Shown here in pieces: positions 19,202 to 29,133 of a stretch of 47,007 nt of DNA. The stretch comes from Prochlorococcus sp. AG-402-K14. Its GTDB lineage: Bacteria; Cyanobacteriota; Cyanobacteriia; PCC-6307; Cyanobiaceae. The translations under genes were made by a program, and so were the position numbers. How positions within the stretch are numbered: the stretch's first letter is position 1; each line of letters begins with the position of its first letter. Where the stretch lies: positions 1-47,007 of the forward strand of contig QCIG01000015.1 of NCBI GenBank assembly GCA_003216815.1, given 5' to 3'. The notes under the pieces were generated by a model. The model worked only from the letters and a program-made list of their open reading frames with translations, was not told where the DNA came from and did no database searches.

Positions 19202-19750
19202 ATGACAAACCAAGAGCTAAAAATCACAATGAGCAAATCTGTAGAAGCAGCTCAAAGAAATTTTAATACCATCAGGACTGGAAGAGCTAATACATCTTTA
19301 TTAGACAGAATATCAGTAGAATATTATGGGGCTGAAACTCCACTGAAGTCTCTTGCAACCATCTCAACTCCTGATTCTCAAACAATATCTATTCAACCCT
19401 TCGACCTGGGCTCACTAGCTGTTATTGAAAAAGCTATTGCAATGAGTGATCTAGGTTTCACTCCAAATAATGATGGGAAAATAATTCGTATTAATGTACC
19501 ACCTTTAACTGAAGAACGTAGAAAAGAATTTTGTAAACTCGCATCAAAATATGCAGAAGAAGGAAAAGTTGCCCTAAGAAATATACGGCGCGACGCCATA
19601 GAAAAAGTTAAAAAATCAGAAAAGGATGGAGATCTTTCAGAAGATCAAAGCAGAGATGAACAAGAAACAATTCAAAAAGAGACAGATCATTTTATCAATG
19701 ATATTGAAAAAAAACTTTCAGAAAAAGAAGCTGAGATTTTAAAAGTTTGA
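19202..19750 (+). CDS. frr: Ribosome recycling factor
   Basis: RRF with EF-G splits post-termination ribosomes. The 182-residue length is normal. Domain I helices carry the [10 protein letters not shown] motif near the N-terminus and EERRKEFCK...ALRNIRRDA later; domain II holds YYGAETPL and ISIQPFD. The stop codon shares four bases (TTGA) with the start of the next gene, so the downstream flavoprotein is probably translationally coupled to frr. Confidence 0.98.
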   Translation: MTNQELKITMSKSVEAAQRNFNTIRTGRANTSLLDRISVEYYGAETPLKSLATISTPDSQTISIQPFDLGSLAVIEKAIAMSDLGFTPNNDGKIIRINVPPLTEERRKEFCKLASKYAEEGKVALRNIRRDAIEKVKKSEKDGDLSEDQSRDEQETIQKETDHFINDIEKKLSEKEAEILKV

Positions 19751-20892
19751 CACTCTTAGATGTTGCCATTATTGGAGGGGGTGCATCAGGTACTACGGCA
19801 GCATTTCATTTAGCTAATAAAAATAAAAACGTATGTATTCTTGAAAAGAACATTTCCACTCCAGTAAGGGTCTGCGGAGGCGGCATGTCTGCTGCAGTAC
19901 AAAATTGGTTCCCTTTTCAACTTATGCCAATAGTTGATGAAGTAATTACAACTGTAGAATTTAGTTGGCGTAATACTGACAAAGTAATTTCAAAACTCTC
20001 TGGCTCCGCTCCCTTTTGGATAGTCAAACGTGAAAAGCTCGACTCGTTTTTGCTAGATCAAGCAATGAATTCTGGTTGTAATTTAATGACTACTTTTAAT
20101 GTAGTCAATATAAAGAAAAATTCTAACATTTGGCAAGTAACAGCTCAAGACGGTAGACAAATAGAGGCAAAAGCAGTTGTCATTGCTGATGGATCTCAAT
20201 CACCATGGCCTAAAACTTTTAACTTAGGTCCAAAGAAAGAAAGATTTGCCTCTACTTTCTCAGGCAGAATTAAAAGAAAGGGAAATTTAACATGTGAAAC
20301 AGCCAGGTTCGAATTTGGCCTTGTACAGAATGGATTTGCGTGGGCATTTCCATTAAACGATGAAGTAAATATTGGAATGGGAACTTTTCTCGATATTAAG
20401 AATTCAATTCCTTTTGATGAAATACTTAAATTATTTCTTCCTGATTTAGGCCTTGCCCCCTCTGAAGTGATTGGTCAACAGAAAAAATTAAGGGTGTGGA
20501 ATGGTCACAGCAATTTAAATGGAGACGGAATTATTCTAGTTGGAGATGCTGCTTCATTATGCGATCCTTTTTTAGCAGAGGGATTAAGACCCGCTTTGAT
20601 GAGTGGATTTGAAGCGGCAAAAAGCCTTATTTATTGGTTAGATGGAAACATTAATAATTTGGATGCTTATACAAAAGCCATGAAAACTAATTGGGGGAAT
20701 TCAATGGCTTGGGGTAAAAGGATTTCTCAGGTTTTTTATCGTTTCCCTAAAGTCGGATATCAATTAGGCATAAAAAGACCTACAGCTCCCAAAAGAATTG
20801 CCCAAATCCTGTCAGGTGATATGAGTTATGAAGACATTGCCACAAGAGTAATTAAAAGATTACTTTTTCAAAATTCAAGCTCATACAGTTAG
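19747..20892 (+). CDS. Geranylgeranyl-reductase-family FAD-dependent oxidoreductase
   Basis: This 381-residue flavoprotein has the FAD dinucleotide motif [13 protein letters not shown] near residues 8-20, a VCGGGMS segment like that of geranylgeranyl reductases, and the second FAD motif [16 protein letters not shown] near 270-285. It is related to ChlP/GGR but sufficiently different that the true ChlP is probably elsewhere; the substrate, likely an isoprenoid or pigment, is not known. The start is a TTG overlapping the frr stop (TTGA). Its last 12 bp overlap the convergent tal gene. Confidence 0.87.
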   Translation: MTLLDVAIIGGGASGTTAAFHLANKNKNVCILEKNISTPVRVCGGGMSAAVQNWFPFQLMPIVDEVITTVEFSWRNTDKVISKLSGSAPFWIVKREKLDSFLLDQAMNSGCNLMTTFNVVNIKKNSNIWQVTAQDGRQIEAKAVVIADGSQSPWPKTFNLGPKKERFASTFSGRIKRKGNLTCETARFEFGLVQNGFAWAFPLNDEVNIGMGTFLDIKNSIPFDEILKLFLPDLGLAPSEVIGQQKKLRVWNGHSNLNGDGIILVGDAASLCDPFLAEGLRPALMSGFEAAKSLIYWLDGNINNLDAYTKAMKTNWGNSMAWGKRISQVFYRFPKVGYQLGIKRPTAPKRIAQILSGDMSYEDIATRVIKRLLFQNSSSYS

Positions 20893-21879
20893 AGCAATTC
20901 CTCCTTCAATTAACTCAATTCTTTCGTTCAATTGATTTTCTAATTTATCAATTGCTTTACTAAACCCACTAATTCCTTCAGTAAGTTTTTCAGTAGCCAT
21001 TTTATCCCCGGCCATCATTAATTCAAAAGATGTCTTATCTAAATGAATCGTCTCATCAATGACTACAGGTTTTTGTGCATTTAACTTAATTGGCAACTCC
21101 GAATATGTTTCCTTAAGTTGTTGAAGTAATTTAGGTGAAATTGTCAATAAATCACATCCTGCAAGCTCAATTATCTCCTCTATATTCCTGAAACTTGCCC
21201 CCATAACCTCTGTCTTATAATCATTTGACTTAAAGTAATTGAATATTTTAGTAACAGAAACAACACCAGGATCTTCAACTGCTGGATAAGAATCTCTTCC
21301 TGTAGCAGCTTTATACCAATCTAAAATTCTGCCAACGAAGGGAGAGATAAGCGTTACGCCTGCATCAGCACAAGCAACAGCTTGATAGAAATTAAACAAT
21401 AATGTTAAGTTACAATGAATATTCTCTTTTTCTAACACTTCTGCAGCTTTTATCCCCTCCCAAGTGGAAGCGATTTTGATTAAAACCCGATCGTTAGATA
21501 TGCCGGCTTGATTGTATTTTGCAATTATTTTCCTGGCTTTTGAAATAGTTGCATCAGTATCAAAACTAAGTCTTGCATCAACTTCTGTTGAAACACGGCC
21601 AGGAATTAGTTTCAAAATTTCTTTGCCAAAAACCACACATAATTCATCCAAAGCTTCTTTAACTACATCACTATTAGAAGCATTTGCTCCTAACATTTCT
21701 CTAGAGGTAGTAAGTGCTTTATCAATCAAGTTTTGATAAGCAGGTATTTGCGCAGCCGCAAGAATTAAAGAAGGGTTTGTTGTCGCATCCCTTGGATGAA
21801 ATTTTTTAATCGCTTCAAGATCACCAGTATCAGCCACTACCACAGTCATTGATGATAACTGATTAAGAAGGGATTCCAT
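20881..21879 (-). CDS. tal: Transaldolase
   Basis: Transaldolase moves a dihydroxyacetone unit between sugar phosphates in the pentose phosphate pathway; in marine cyanobacteria it is linked to night-time carbon breakdown. The TIM-barrel protein has DATTNPSLI near residue 33, the Schiff-base Lys in [12 protein letters not shown], and CNLTLLF then [11 protein letters not shown]. From the ATG at 21879 it is 332 residues; an ATG at 21891 would add four. The 3' end overlaps the opposing flavoprotein gene by 12 bp. Confidence 0.96.
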   Translation of the reverse strand: MESLLNQLSSMTVVVADTGDLEAIKKFHPRDATTNPSLILAAAQIPAYQNLIDKALTTSREMLGANASNSDVVKEALDELCVVFGKEILKLIPGRVSTEVDARLSFDTDATISKARKIIAKYNQAGISNDRVLIKIASTWEGIKAAEVLEKENIHCNLTLLFNFYQAVACADAGVTLISPFVGRILDWYKAATGRDSYPAVEDPGVVSVTKIFNYFKSNDYKTEVMGASFRNIEEIIELAGCDLLTISPKLLQQLKETYSELPIKLNAQKPVVIDETIHLDKTSFELMMAGDKMATEKLTEGISGFSKAIDKLENQLNERIELIEGGIALTV

Positions 21880-21971
21880 AATTAAAAACATCTTTCATGA
21901 GTATTAGACTAGCTATATTTTTTATAGATTTCACCTTTTAATTAATTTTCTGGCTAAACCTTAGCGATCTC

Positions 21972-23768
21972 TTAGCTTTTGATTGCTAAATGCTCTTTTC
22001 TATCAATACTTGGAGGGATTTGTTCTATAACAAGCAAAGTCTCAATGATTTTTTTTACCACCGGAAGAGCCACAGTTGCTCCGTATGCATTTTGCTTTTG
22101 AGGTTCGTCAATAACCGCTAAGACGACATAGCGAGGATCATCGATAGGAAGACTTGCGACAAAACTACATATTTTTGAATCATAATTCAAGCCATCCTGC
22201 GATTTTTGAGCAGTTCCTGTTTTCCCTCCAATCCGATAACCAGGAACATTTACCTCAATACCGCTTTCCTTATAAAACGAAACAACTGTTTCCATCCATC
22301 CAAGAACAGTCTTCGTAACTTCAGGAGATAAAACCTGCTTGGATTCAGGAGGAGTATTTAGATAGGACTCGTAATCACCTTTCAATCCTTTAGTTATATG
22401 AGGCGTAACAAGTTTTCCTCCATTTGCAATCAAAGCATGTAATTGGGCTAGTTTTAGAGGGGTAATAGAAAACCCTTGACCAAAGGAGGTAACAGCAGGT
22501 TCTATTGGTTGACTCACAAAAATCTTCTTTGGTTTTATTTGCCCACCTACTGCACCGGGAAGATCAGTTTCTGGGATTTCATCAAGTCCCAACTTTCTTA
22601 ACCATTGCCAGTAATTACTTGCGTTCAATTTATTCATAATCTTGACCATCCCTACATTGCTCGAGACTTGTAATACCTCAGGAAAAGTTAGTATTCCATT
22701 CGGCCTCCGATTCCAATTCGACAAAGGCCAACCTCCCACGGTAACAAGACCATCATCATTTATTTCTCCATTTGGAGTTATAACTCCTTCCTCCAGTGCC
22801 AATGCTAAATTTATAGGCTTGAAGGTAGAGCCAGGTTCAAATAATTCTTGAACAGACCACTCTTTGAAAAGAGATGGCGAATAGTCCCAATATTTATTGG
22901 GGTCATAACTTGGAGTAGAAGCAAGTGATAAAAGTTCTCCTGTATTAATATCCATAACAATTACTACACCTTTTTTCGCATTCCACTTCTTTACTTGCTT
23001 ACTTATTTCTTTTACGGCTACTTCTTGTAGTCTTACATCTAAAGTTAATTGCAAACTTAGTTGATCCTCCTCAAATACACCTCGCTCTACCCCAATAGGC
23101 AAAGGTGTGCCATCTGCACCTTTACTATGAATACTTATTTTTTCCAGACGTGTAAGCTTTTCATCTAAACTTAGTTCTAGGCCAGCCTGAGGTCTTCTAT
23201 CTAGATCCAAAAAACCAACTACATTTGCAAAAAGTGATCCATGAGGATAGAGCCTTTGAGGATACGCCTCTAAATCTACACCACTAATCCCAAGTTTCTT
23301 AATTTCATTAGCTTTCTCTTGAGTTAACCCCTCTGCTAACTTTACTCCAGATGAATAATTTCCAATTTCCTCTAAAATTTCATTAACACTTTTAGAAAGT
23401 GGTAAAGAAAGAAGTTTTGCCACTTCTACTGGCTCACGAACTTTATCGAATGAATCTCCAGGGAAATTAAAATATCTTGGATGAGCCCAAAGCTTAAAAC
23501 GTTTTTCATCTATTGCGATAAGCTTTCCATTCCTATCTAAAATAGATCGACGTGTTCCAAGTGGGCTCTTTTTTTCAGTTTGGACTTCACGTGCTTTAGC
23601 TCTTAACTGATCAGACTGAAATAATTGAAGCCAACCAACTCTAAAAAAAAGTCCACCTATCCCAAGACATAAGAGAAGAAAAACAATTCTAAATCGATGC
23701 TCGGATAGAGGCGATAGTGATTTCACCTTAAAGCCCTTTCTCTTCTTAATTGAATTAATACTTCTCAT
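21972..23768 (-). CDS. ftsI: Septal peptidoglycan transpeptidase (class B PBP, FtsI/PBP3)
   Basis: FtsI crosslinks septal peptidoglycan in division. It has a basic cytoplasmic tail, one membrane helix (about 30-50), a pedestal domain, and a transpeptidase domain with the serine motif STFK in EPGSTFKP, then SSN in VSSNVGMV, and KTGTAQ. From the ATG at 23768 it is 598 residues; a start at 23780 would overlap the upstream gene by 4 bp. The FtsL-like gene immediately upstream suggests a two-gene division operon. Confidence 0.95.
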   Translation of the reverse strand: MRSINSIKKRKGFKVKSLSPLSEHRFRIVFLLLCLGIGGLFFRVGWLQLFQSDQLRAKAREVQTEKKSPLGTRRSILDRNGKLIAIDEKRFKLWAHPRYFNFPGDSFDKVREPVEVAKLLSLPLSKSVNEILEEIGNYSSGVKLAEGLTQEKANEIKKLGISGVDLEAYPQRLYPHGSLFANVVGFLDLDRRPQAGLELSLDEKLTRLEKISIHSKGADGTPLPIGVERGVFEEDQLSLQLTLDVRLQEVAVKEISKQVKKWNAKKGVVIVMDINTGELLSLASTPSYDPNKYWDYSPSLFKEWSVQELFEPGSTFKPINLALALEEGVITPNGEINDDGLVTVGGWPLSNWNRRPNGILTFPEVLQVSSNVGMVKIMNKLNASNYWQWLRKLGLDEIPETDLPGAVGGQIKPKKIFVSQPIEPAVTSFGQGFSITPLKLAQLHALIANGGKLVTPHITKGLKGDYESYLNTPPESKQVLSPEVTKTVLGWMETVVSFYKESGIEVNVPGYRIGGKTGTAQKSQDGLNYDSKICSFVASLPIDDPRYVVLAVIDEPQKQNAYGATVALPVVKKIIETLLVIEQIPPSIDRKEHLAIKS

Positions 23769-23776
23769 AAAAATTA

Positions 23777-24241
23777 TCAATAACCCGGTTTAACGAGAAG
23801 AGAAGAAATTCTCTCTGAAAATTTTCTTTTAAATTTATCTTTACCTAAGGATCTGATATTTTGTGAGCTTGGTCTATCCACATAAACAAGATCTTCTGCT
23901 TTCGTAGGAACTAAATATCTAGATAGATTTTGATTTTTCGATAGATAACTTTCAAGAATTGAAGTTGATTCCAATATCCTTCGGTTCAAGTCTCTAGTTT
24001 TCTCAAGCTTAGTAAATGATTTAGTCCATAAATATTGAGAATGCAAAGCTACAGATGACATTATCGCCACTGTTGCAAGTAAGCCTACCAAAGCTCCATC
24101 AAGAACTATATGAAGAGCAGCTTGAATTGGAAATCTCCTCTGAACCTGTTTTGAAGAAAAAAAACTATTTACAAAACCGATTGGCAACTTCTTTTTTTGA
24201 AATTGCTCTACATTTTTTTTATATATAGTATGACTAACCAA
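23777..24241 (-). CDS. FtsL-like membrane protein upstream of ftsI
   Basis: I do not recognise a named family. The 154 residues include a basic N-terminus, one hydrophobic segment at about 42-66 and a charged helical stretch at about 70-105 (KSFTKLEKTRDLNRRILEST) that could form a coiled coil, then a basic C-terminus. In many bacteria the gene directly before ftsI encodes FtsL, which has this layout; position plus topology make an FtsL role likely, but sequence homology is not shown. It overlaps or abuts ftsI. Confidence 0.75.
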   Translation of the reverse strand: MVSHTIYKKNVEQFQKKKLPIGFVNSFFSSKQVQRRFPIQAALHIVLDGALVGLLATVAIMSSVALHSQYLWTKSFTKLEKTRDLNRRILESTSILESYLSKNQNLSRYLVPTKAEDLVYVDRPSSQNIRSLGKDKFKRKFSERISSLLVKPGY

Positions 24242-24325
24242 TTAAAAATTCTAAAGCAATTCAAGTCAAACACCTTCAACAAGCAACTGCAAGAGCTGGA
24301 ATACTGATGTTTTGTTTATTTAATA

Positions 24326-25672
24326 TCAAGCCACCAATAGCAAACTAGCAAAAGTCACTCCATTCCATAAAGAATGCATAAGAGCACAAGGGAATAATCT
24401 TCCTGAACTCACTCTCATTAAACCAAGACCAATACCTAAAACAAATAATGGAGGTAATTCTCCTACACTTAAATGAGCTAAAGCAAAGATCAAAGCACTT
24501 AATAAAACTCCGCCAATTTTGCCAACTTTTGATACCAACACAGGTAGAAGAACACCTCTAAAAACCAATTCCTCAAAAACTGGGGCCAAAAAAACAGTCG
24601 TAATCAAAAGAATGCACAATGGAAGAAATTGATTACTACTTAAAACCAGCTCTAACAAAGGATTACTTCCACCCTGGTCACCAAGAATCTCATTCATTAT
24701 CCACCCAATAAGCAAAACTAAAGGCATAATCATTAACCAACCACTAATTGATTTAAAAATCCCTTCTCTGATCGGTTTAATTTTCCACTGTATCCATCCT
24801 CCATCAACTTCTGAAGAGGGGATTCCCATTAGTTGAGATCTAACAATTAATAGAGGAGCTATAGTCATTGAGATATAACCGATAAATACTCTTAAAGACT
24901 CTTTTAAGGGGGAAGTTAAATTATTAAATAATACATCTATTATTGGTATTAAAAGTGCAGGAAAAACAACTTCACCAATAACAACAAAGCCACCAGAAAT
25001 CAAAATTATCATATCTATAATTGATAATGGTGGCGCAATAACTTCTGGCCATTGAGTATTCTTCTTTCTTACAAAAATCAAAATATACCTAATCAACAAT
25101 ATGCTTCCTAAGAGAGAAGCAATAAATGGTAATAATTGGGCACTTAAAAGTCTGATTGCAGTTCTTGAATTATATGTTTGATTAATACATTTTTCATCAG
25201 AAAATCCTAACCTGGAGCATGAAAGTTGATAAAGTAGTGGGTCTAATTTTATCTCATTAAGTTCAGGGAATTTTTCCAATTCCTTTCTTTTTTCTCGATC
25301 TAATAGATAGCCTCTAACCTTTTCAAAGCTTTTATCCTTAAAATCTTCCTTCAAGAATATGTTTTGCTCATGCTCTGATTCTTCGAGAACTGCTAGTAAA
25401 AGCCTCTGTCTATCCTCAATTTGTTCAGAGGAAATATTTTTGAGAGATTGATAAAGCTTTTCTTGAGGTTCTGAACCTAAAAATACATCTTTTAGTGGTT
25501 CAGGTACTGATGAAGAAGCTGATACAGCCATCTCAGTTTGCATCAATGAAATCTTTGGTGCAACTGAAGGCCTATCAAAGCTGTCTTGCAAACCTTGCCG
25601 CCAAATTAAAACAGTTAAAAGCAATGAAAATAGAGCTACAGCCCATTTCCAACCAGTTTTGGCTTTTCTCAT
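24326..25672 (-). CDS. CPBP-family intramembrane glutamic endopeptidase
   Basis: The 448-residue polytopic protein has the CPBP (CAAX protease and bacteriocin-processing) motifs in its C-terminal third: EELVFRG with the catalytic Glu pair and Arg, ALAHLSVGE, and LMHSLWNG. The N-terminal ~190 residues are one TM helix (about 9-24) and a large soluble, charged, probably extracytoplasmic region containing two Cys, followed by about eight TM helices. Cyanobacteria have several such proteins of unclear substrate; some link to photosystem or SecY-related membrane maintenance. It is divergent from the histidine phosphatase gene. Confidence 0.88.
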   Translation of the reverse strand: MRKAKTGWKWAVALFSLLLTVLIWRQGLQDSFDRPSVAPKISLMQTEMAVSASSSVPEPLKDVFLGSEPQEKLYQSLKNISSEQIEDRQRLLLAVLEESEHEQNIFLKEDFKDKSFEKVRGYLLDREKRKELEKFPELNEIKLDPLLYQLSCSRLGFSDEKCINQTYNSRTAIRLLSAQLLPFIASLLGSILLIRYILIFVRKKNTQWPEVIAPPLSIIDMIILISGGFVVIGEVVFPALLIPIIDVLFNNLTSPLKESLRVFIGYISMTIAPLLIVRSQLMGIPSSEVDGGWIQWKIKPIREGIFKSISGWLMIMPLVLLIGWIMNEILGDQGGSNPLLELVLSSNQFLPLCILLITTVFLAPVFEELVFRGVLLPVLVSKVGKIGGVLLSALIFALAHLSVGELPPLFVLGIGLGLMRVSSGRLFPCALMHSLWNGVTFASLLLVA

Positions 25673-25781
25673 AAAATCAACTTGTAAAAACAGACATGGA
25701 GAAAGACTTCTATCTTTACTAAAAGAACATTAGATTGTCCCCAGAGCTAATACCATAATTATTTAGAAGACACTTTATTTG

Positions 25782-27110
25782 ATGACATTGCGTCTAATCT
25801 TTATCCGTCATGGATTGAGTAGTTTTAATAAGGAAGGTCGTATTCAAGGCAGAAACGATCTTTCAACATTAACTAAAGAAGGACAATTACAAGCAAAAGC
25901 AGCTGGGCAAACAATCTCTTCTCTTCCAATAAATGCAATATATAGCTCCCCTTTGCAAAGAGCTTCAGAAACGACAAAAATCATTATCAAACAACTCCAA
26001 AGTAAACCTCAAGCAACTTATACGGATGATCTCCTAGAGGTTGACCTCGGTCCCTGGAGTGGCTTAACAAAAGATGAGCTGAAGAATCTCTATCCAGAGA
26101 AGCTTATTACTTGGGAGAAAGATCCTAAAGAGCTTGCAATAAAGAGAGAAAACGGTACTAAATTCCAACCAATTAAAGAACTTTTATTCCAAGCAGAGAA
26201 TTTTTTAAAGTTTTTATCTAAAACCTATTCTAATTCTAATAAAACTATTTTGATAGTTGCCCATAATGCCATTCTCAGATGCTTGATACTAAAATTAATT
26301 AACGAACCATCACAAGGGTTTAGAAGATTAAAATTAGACAATACCTCTATATCCATTTGTAATGTTGATTTTAATAATTGGAAAGATAGACAAGTACAAA
26401 TTCAATGTCTAAATAATATCGCCCATTTACAACCTCATCTCCCAAAAAAAGGTAGTAAAAAAAGGATTATTTTAGTCCGACATGGTGAAACAGATTGGAA
26501 TAAGCAGGGGAGGTTCCAAGGACAGATTGATATACCATTAAATCAAAATGGGAAAGACCAAGCCCAAGCTGCAAGTGAGTTTTTAAAAAATGTTTCCATA
26601 CAGAAAGCTTTTAGTAGTTCTCTCTCAAGACCTATAGAAACAGCACAGATAATTCTAAAAGAACATCCCGAGATAAAAATCTCTCTCAAAGATAAACTCA
26701 AAGAAATTGGTCACGGAAAATGGGAAGGGAAGCTGGAATCTGAAATTGAGTCCGACTGGCCGGATCTTCTTCAAGAATGGAAGAGCTTTCCTGAGAAAGT
26801 TCAAATGCCAGAAGGAGAAAATATAAAGCAAGTTTCTATCAGATCCATCACTGGTTGGAAAGAAATTTGTAATGATCTTGAAAATGATGAGACTGCATTA
26901 GTTGTTGCACATGATGCGGTCAACAAAACCATTCTTTGTCATCTTCTGGGCTTAATGCCATCGAATATTTGGATGATAAAGCAAGGGAATGGTGGAATAA
27001 CAGTCATCGATCTCTCAGGGAGAGAAGACCAACCAGATCAAATCACGTGTCTAAATATCACTTCTCATTTAGGAGGAGTTATCGACTCAACAGCTACTGG
27101 AGCTCTTTAA
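25782..27110 (+). CDS. Tandem histidine phosphatase (phosphoglycerate-mutase family, two domains)
   Basis: The 442-residue protein has two complete histidine-phosphatase domains. Domain 1 has RHG at residues 9-11, SSPLQRASETT, EVDLGPWSG and VAHNAILR; domain 2 has RHG at 233-235 (VRHGETDW), SSSLSRPIETAQ, EIGHGKWEG and VAHDAVNK. Both keep the phospho-His and second His, so both may be active. Older annotation calls the cyanobacterial homologue gpmB, but phosphatase activity on a small molecule is as likely as mutase activity. ATG at 25782 is preferred to the TTG at 25779. It is 4 bp from the dihydroorotase-like gene. Confidence 0.92.
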   Translation: MTLRLIFIRHGLSSFNKEGRIQGRNDLSTLTKEGQLQAKAAGQTISSLPINAIYSSPLQRASETTKIIIKQLQSKPQATYTDDLLEVDLGPWSGLTKDELKNLYPEKLITWEKDPKELAIKRENGTKFQPIKELLFQAENFLKFLSKTYSNSNKTILIVAHNAILRCLILKLINEPSQGFRRLKLDNTSISICNVDFNNWKDRQVQIQCLNNIAHLQPHLPKKGSKKRIILVRHGETDWNKQGRFQGQIDIPLNQNGKDQAQAASEFLKNVSIQKAFSSSLSRPIETAQIILKEHPEIKISLKDKLKEIGHGKWEGKLESEIESDWPDLLQEWKSFPEKVQMPEGENIKQVSIRSITGWKEICNDLENDETALVVAHDAVNKTILCHLLGLMPSNIWMIKQGNGGITVIDLSGREDQPDQITCLNITSHLGGVIDSTATGAL

Positions 27111-27114
27111 TTTT

Positions 27115-28389
27115 ATGAATAGCAGTTATTTCTTTGAAAATATTCAAATTCTTGAGGGATCTAAATCAACTGTAAAGAAGGAAGCTGTTTTAATCAAAGA
27201 TGGTGTAATTAAGGCATTTGGGAAAAAGGCTCTTCAAAGTGCAGAGCTTTTAGAAATCAAGCCTCAAATGGCTAACAACATGCTTTTAGCACCTTGCCTT
27301 GTTGACCCTCATTCATTTTTGGAATCTCCTTTTAGTAGTAGAGAAGAAAATATTTATACACTTATCGAAAAAGCAAAATCAGCTGGATATGGTCAGCTAG
27401 GTATTCTGCCAAGAAGTAATTTATGGAGAGATCAAATAGAGACAATTGTTTCTTTAAAGACTATAAAAAGTGAGGTTTTAATACATTTATGGGGAGCTTT
27501 TAGTTTAGGAGGGAAGGGAGTCACCCTCTCAAAACATACTGAACTTTTAAAAAATGGAGCTATTGGTTTAACTGATGACGATTTCATACCTCCTATAGAA
27601 CTTCTTAAGCAGGGATTTGCACTTGGAGAAATGAAAAAATCTCCTATTCTAATAGCACCCAGGGATAAAGCCTTACAAGCAGGAGGCATGTCTAGGCAAA
27701 GTGTAGACACCTTAAGAGCAGGATGGCCTCCGGATCCTGTTGAAAGCGAAATCCTTCCTCTTATCCAATTACTTGAACTTCATAAGCAATATCCTAATAT
27801 TGCATTCAGGTTAATGAATATCTCAACTTCTGAAGGCGTTTCAATACTTAAAAATTCATACTCTAAGCCAATGGCTACTGTCCTATGGTGGCACCTAGTA
27901 ATTGACAATTCAACTCTTTCACCTTTTGACATTGGATGGAGTGTGACACCTTCATTAGGATCTCCAAAAGATAGAGCCTCACTTATTAAAGGTTTAGAGG
28001 ATAATGTTTTAACAGCAATATCTGTTCACTCCACTCACATAGATGATTCAGAGACTAATCAACCCGTAAACATAAGAAAAAAAGGTATTAGTGGTTTTAA
28101 TCTGGTTTTACCCTTGCTCTGGGATCAATTAATTAGAAAGTCTGGTTGGACAATAGAGAAATTATGGGAAAAAATAAGTTTTGGTCCATCTCAAGTATTG
28201 AATAAAGCAGAGGAAAAATTAAGTTTAGATAGCAACCGTTGGTTATTGTTTGATCCTGAAAAAGAATGGATCCAATCAAATAAAGAAAATCATTTAACAA
28301 CCTCCATAAATCAACCGGTCAAAGACCAAAAAATACATGGGAAAGTTATAGATTGCGGACTTCTTAATCAGGTTTACCAAAACGACTAA
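27115..28389 (+). CDS. Dihydroorotase-like amidohydrolase-fold protein without metal ligands (likely pseudoenzyme)
   Basis: The 424-residue protein follows the dihydroorotase plan (beta-sandwich start ending LLAPCLVDPH, barrel, NISTSEGV, SFGPSQVLN), but key positions have changed. The DxHxH zinc motif reads DPHSF, the HxED position reads APRD, the H of HIST is N, and the usual TDHAPH reads VHSTHI. It is therefore unlikely to hydrolyse dihydroorotate. In other bacteria inactive PyrC-like subunits scaffold aspartate transcarbamoylase; whether this one does is unknown. It lies 4 bp after the tandem phosphatase gene and overlaps the end of lepB by 26 bp. Confidence 0.85.
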   Translation: MNSSYFFENIQILEGSKSTVKKEAVLIKDGVIKAFGKKALQSAELLEIKPQMANNMLLAPCLVDPHSFLESPFSSREENIYTLIEKAKSAGYGQLGILPRSNLWRDQIETIVSLKTIKSEVLIHLWGAFSLGGKGVTLSKHTELLKNGAIGLTDDDFIPPIELLKQGFALGEMKKSPILIAPRDKALQAGGMSRQSVDTLRAGWPPDPVESEILPLIQLLELHKQYPNIAFRLMNISTSEGVSILKNSYSKPMATVLWWHLVIDNSTLSPFDIGWSVTPSLGSPKDRASLIKGLEDNVLTAISVHSTHIDDSETNQPVNIRKKGISGFNLVLPLLWDQLIRKSGWTIEKLWEKISFGPSQVLNKAEEKLSLDSNRWLLFDPEKEWIQSNKENHLTTSINQPVKDQKIHGKVIDCGLLNQVYQND

Positions 28390-29056
28390 TAGGCCAAAAA
28401 CGCCAGGTTGCTTTTCCAATTATTTCTTTCTCCGGCAAGAACCCTCCAGCTGGCCAAAAACGACTATCCCAACTATTAGCTCGATTATCACCCAAAACGA
28501 ATACATATCCTCTTGGAACAGTTGTATTGATCTGATGACATAAATTAAATTCAGCTTTTTTTGAGCAAAAGTATTCAACATATGGTTCATCGATCAATTT
28601 GCCGTTCAAAACAGTCGCGCCCTTGGCATTAATTAAAAGACGATCACCACCCACAGCTATTACACGTTTAATATAAGCATCACAAGCACGATCTGATAAA
28701 GAAGGTATCCAAGAAATCAATGGGAAAGTTATGAAAGAGCATTTAAATTTAGACGGAAGTTTTGTTTTCCTCTCAGCTATCAACTTCTTATCAAATGAAT
28801 ATGGCGAGTTGAATACAACGATTTCTCCACGAGAAGGAGCTCTTTTGCGCAAAGATAGTTTCTCAACAATGAGTCGATCATTTACTTTCAATCCTGGAAG
28901 CATTGAACCAGAGGGGATATATCTAGCTTCTGCTATAAAATGACGAATACCAAAATACAATAGAACAGTTAGAGAAACAGGTCCCCACGTATCGAAGAAA
29001 GAGTACCACCAACAATTTTTTGTTTGTTTGCTCAAGTCTGAATGATTTTGCTGCAC
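28364..29056 (-). CDS. lepB: Signal peptidase I
   Basis: LepB removes signal peptides from exported proteins. The 230-residue membrane protein has a membrane segment near 25-40, the catalytic Ser51 in IPSGSMLPG, the general base Lys130 in YIKRVIAVGGD, and the box GDNRANSWDSR near the end. Cyanobacteria usually have two signal peptidases; which one this corresponds to is not clear. The 3' end overlaps the convergent dihydroorotase-like gene. It follows an ArsC-like gene on the same strand by 77 bp. Confidence 0.96.
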   Translation of the reverse strand: MQQNHSDLSKQTKNCWWYSFFDTWGPVSLTVLLYFGIRHFIAEARYIPSGSMLPGLKVNDRLIVEKLSLRKRAPSRGEIVVFNSPYSFDKKLIAERKTKLPSKFKCSFITFPLISWIPSLSDRACDAYIKRVIAVGGDRLLINAKGATVLNGKLIDEPYVEYFCSKKAEFNLCHQINTTVPRGYVFVLGDNRANSWDSRFWPAGGFLPEKEIIGKATWRFWPISRFGKPD

Positions 29057-29133
29057 TAGTTTTTATTAATATGTAGTTTACTTTATTTGTAAAGGCTACT
29101 TATATTAAGTCAATATTAGTTCTTATATAAATT

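Noticed and set aside
24242-24325. 84-bp spacer examined for a tRNA or small RNA
   Set aside because: No cloverleaf, T-loop motif or stable hairpin was found.
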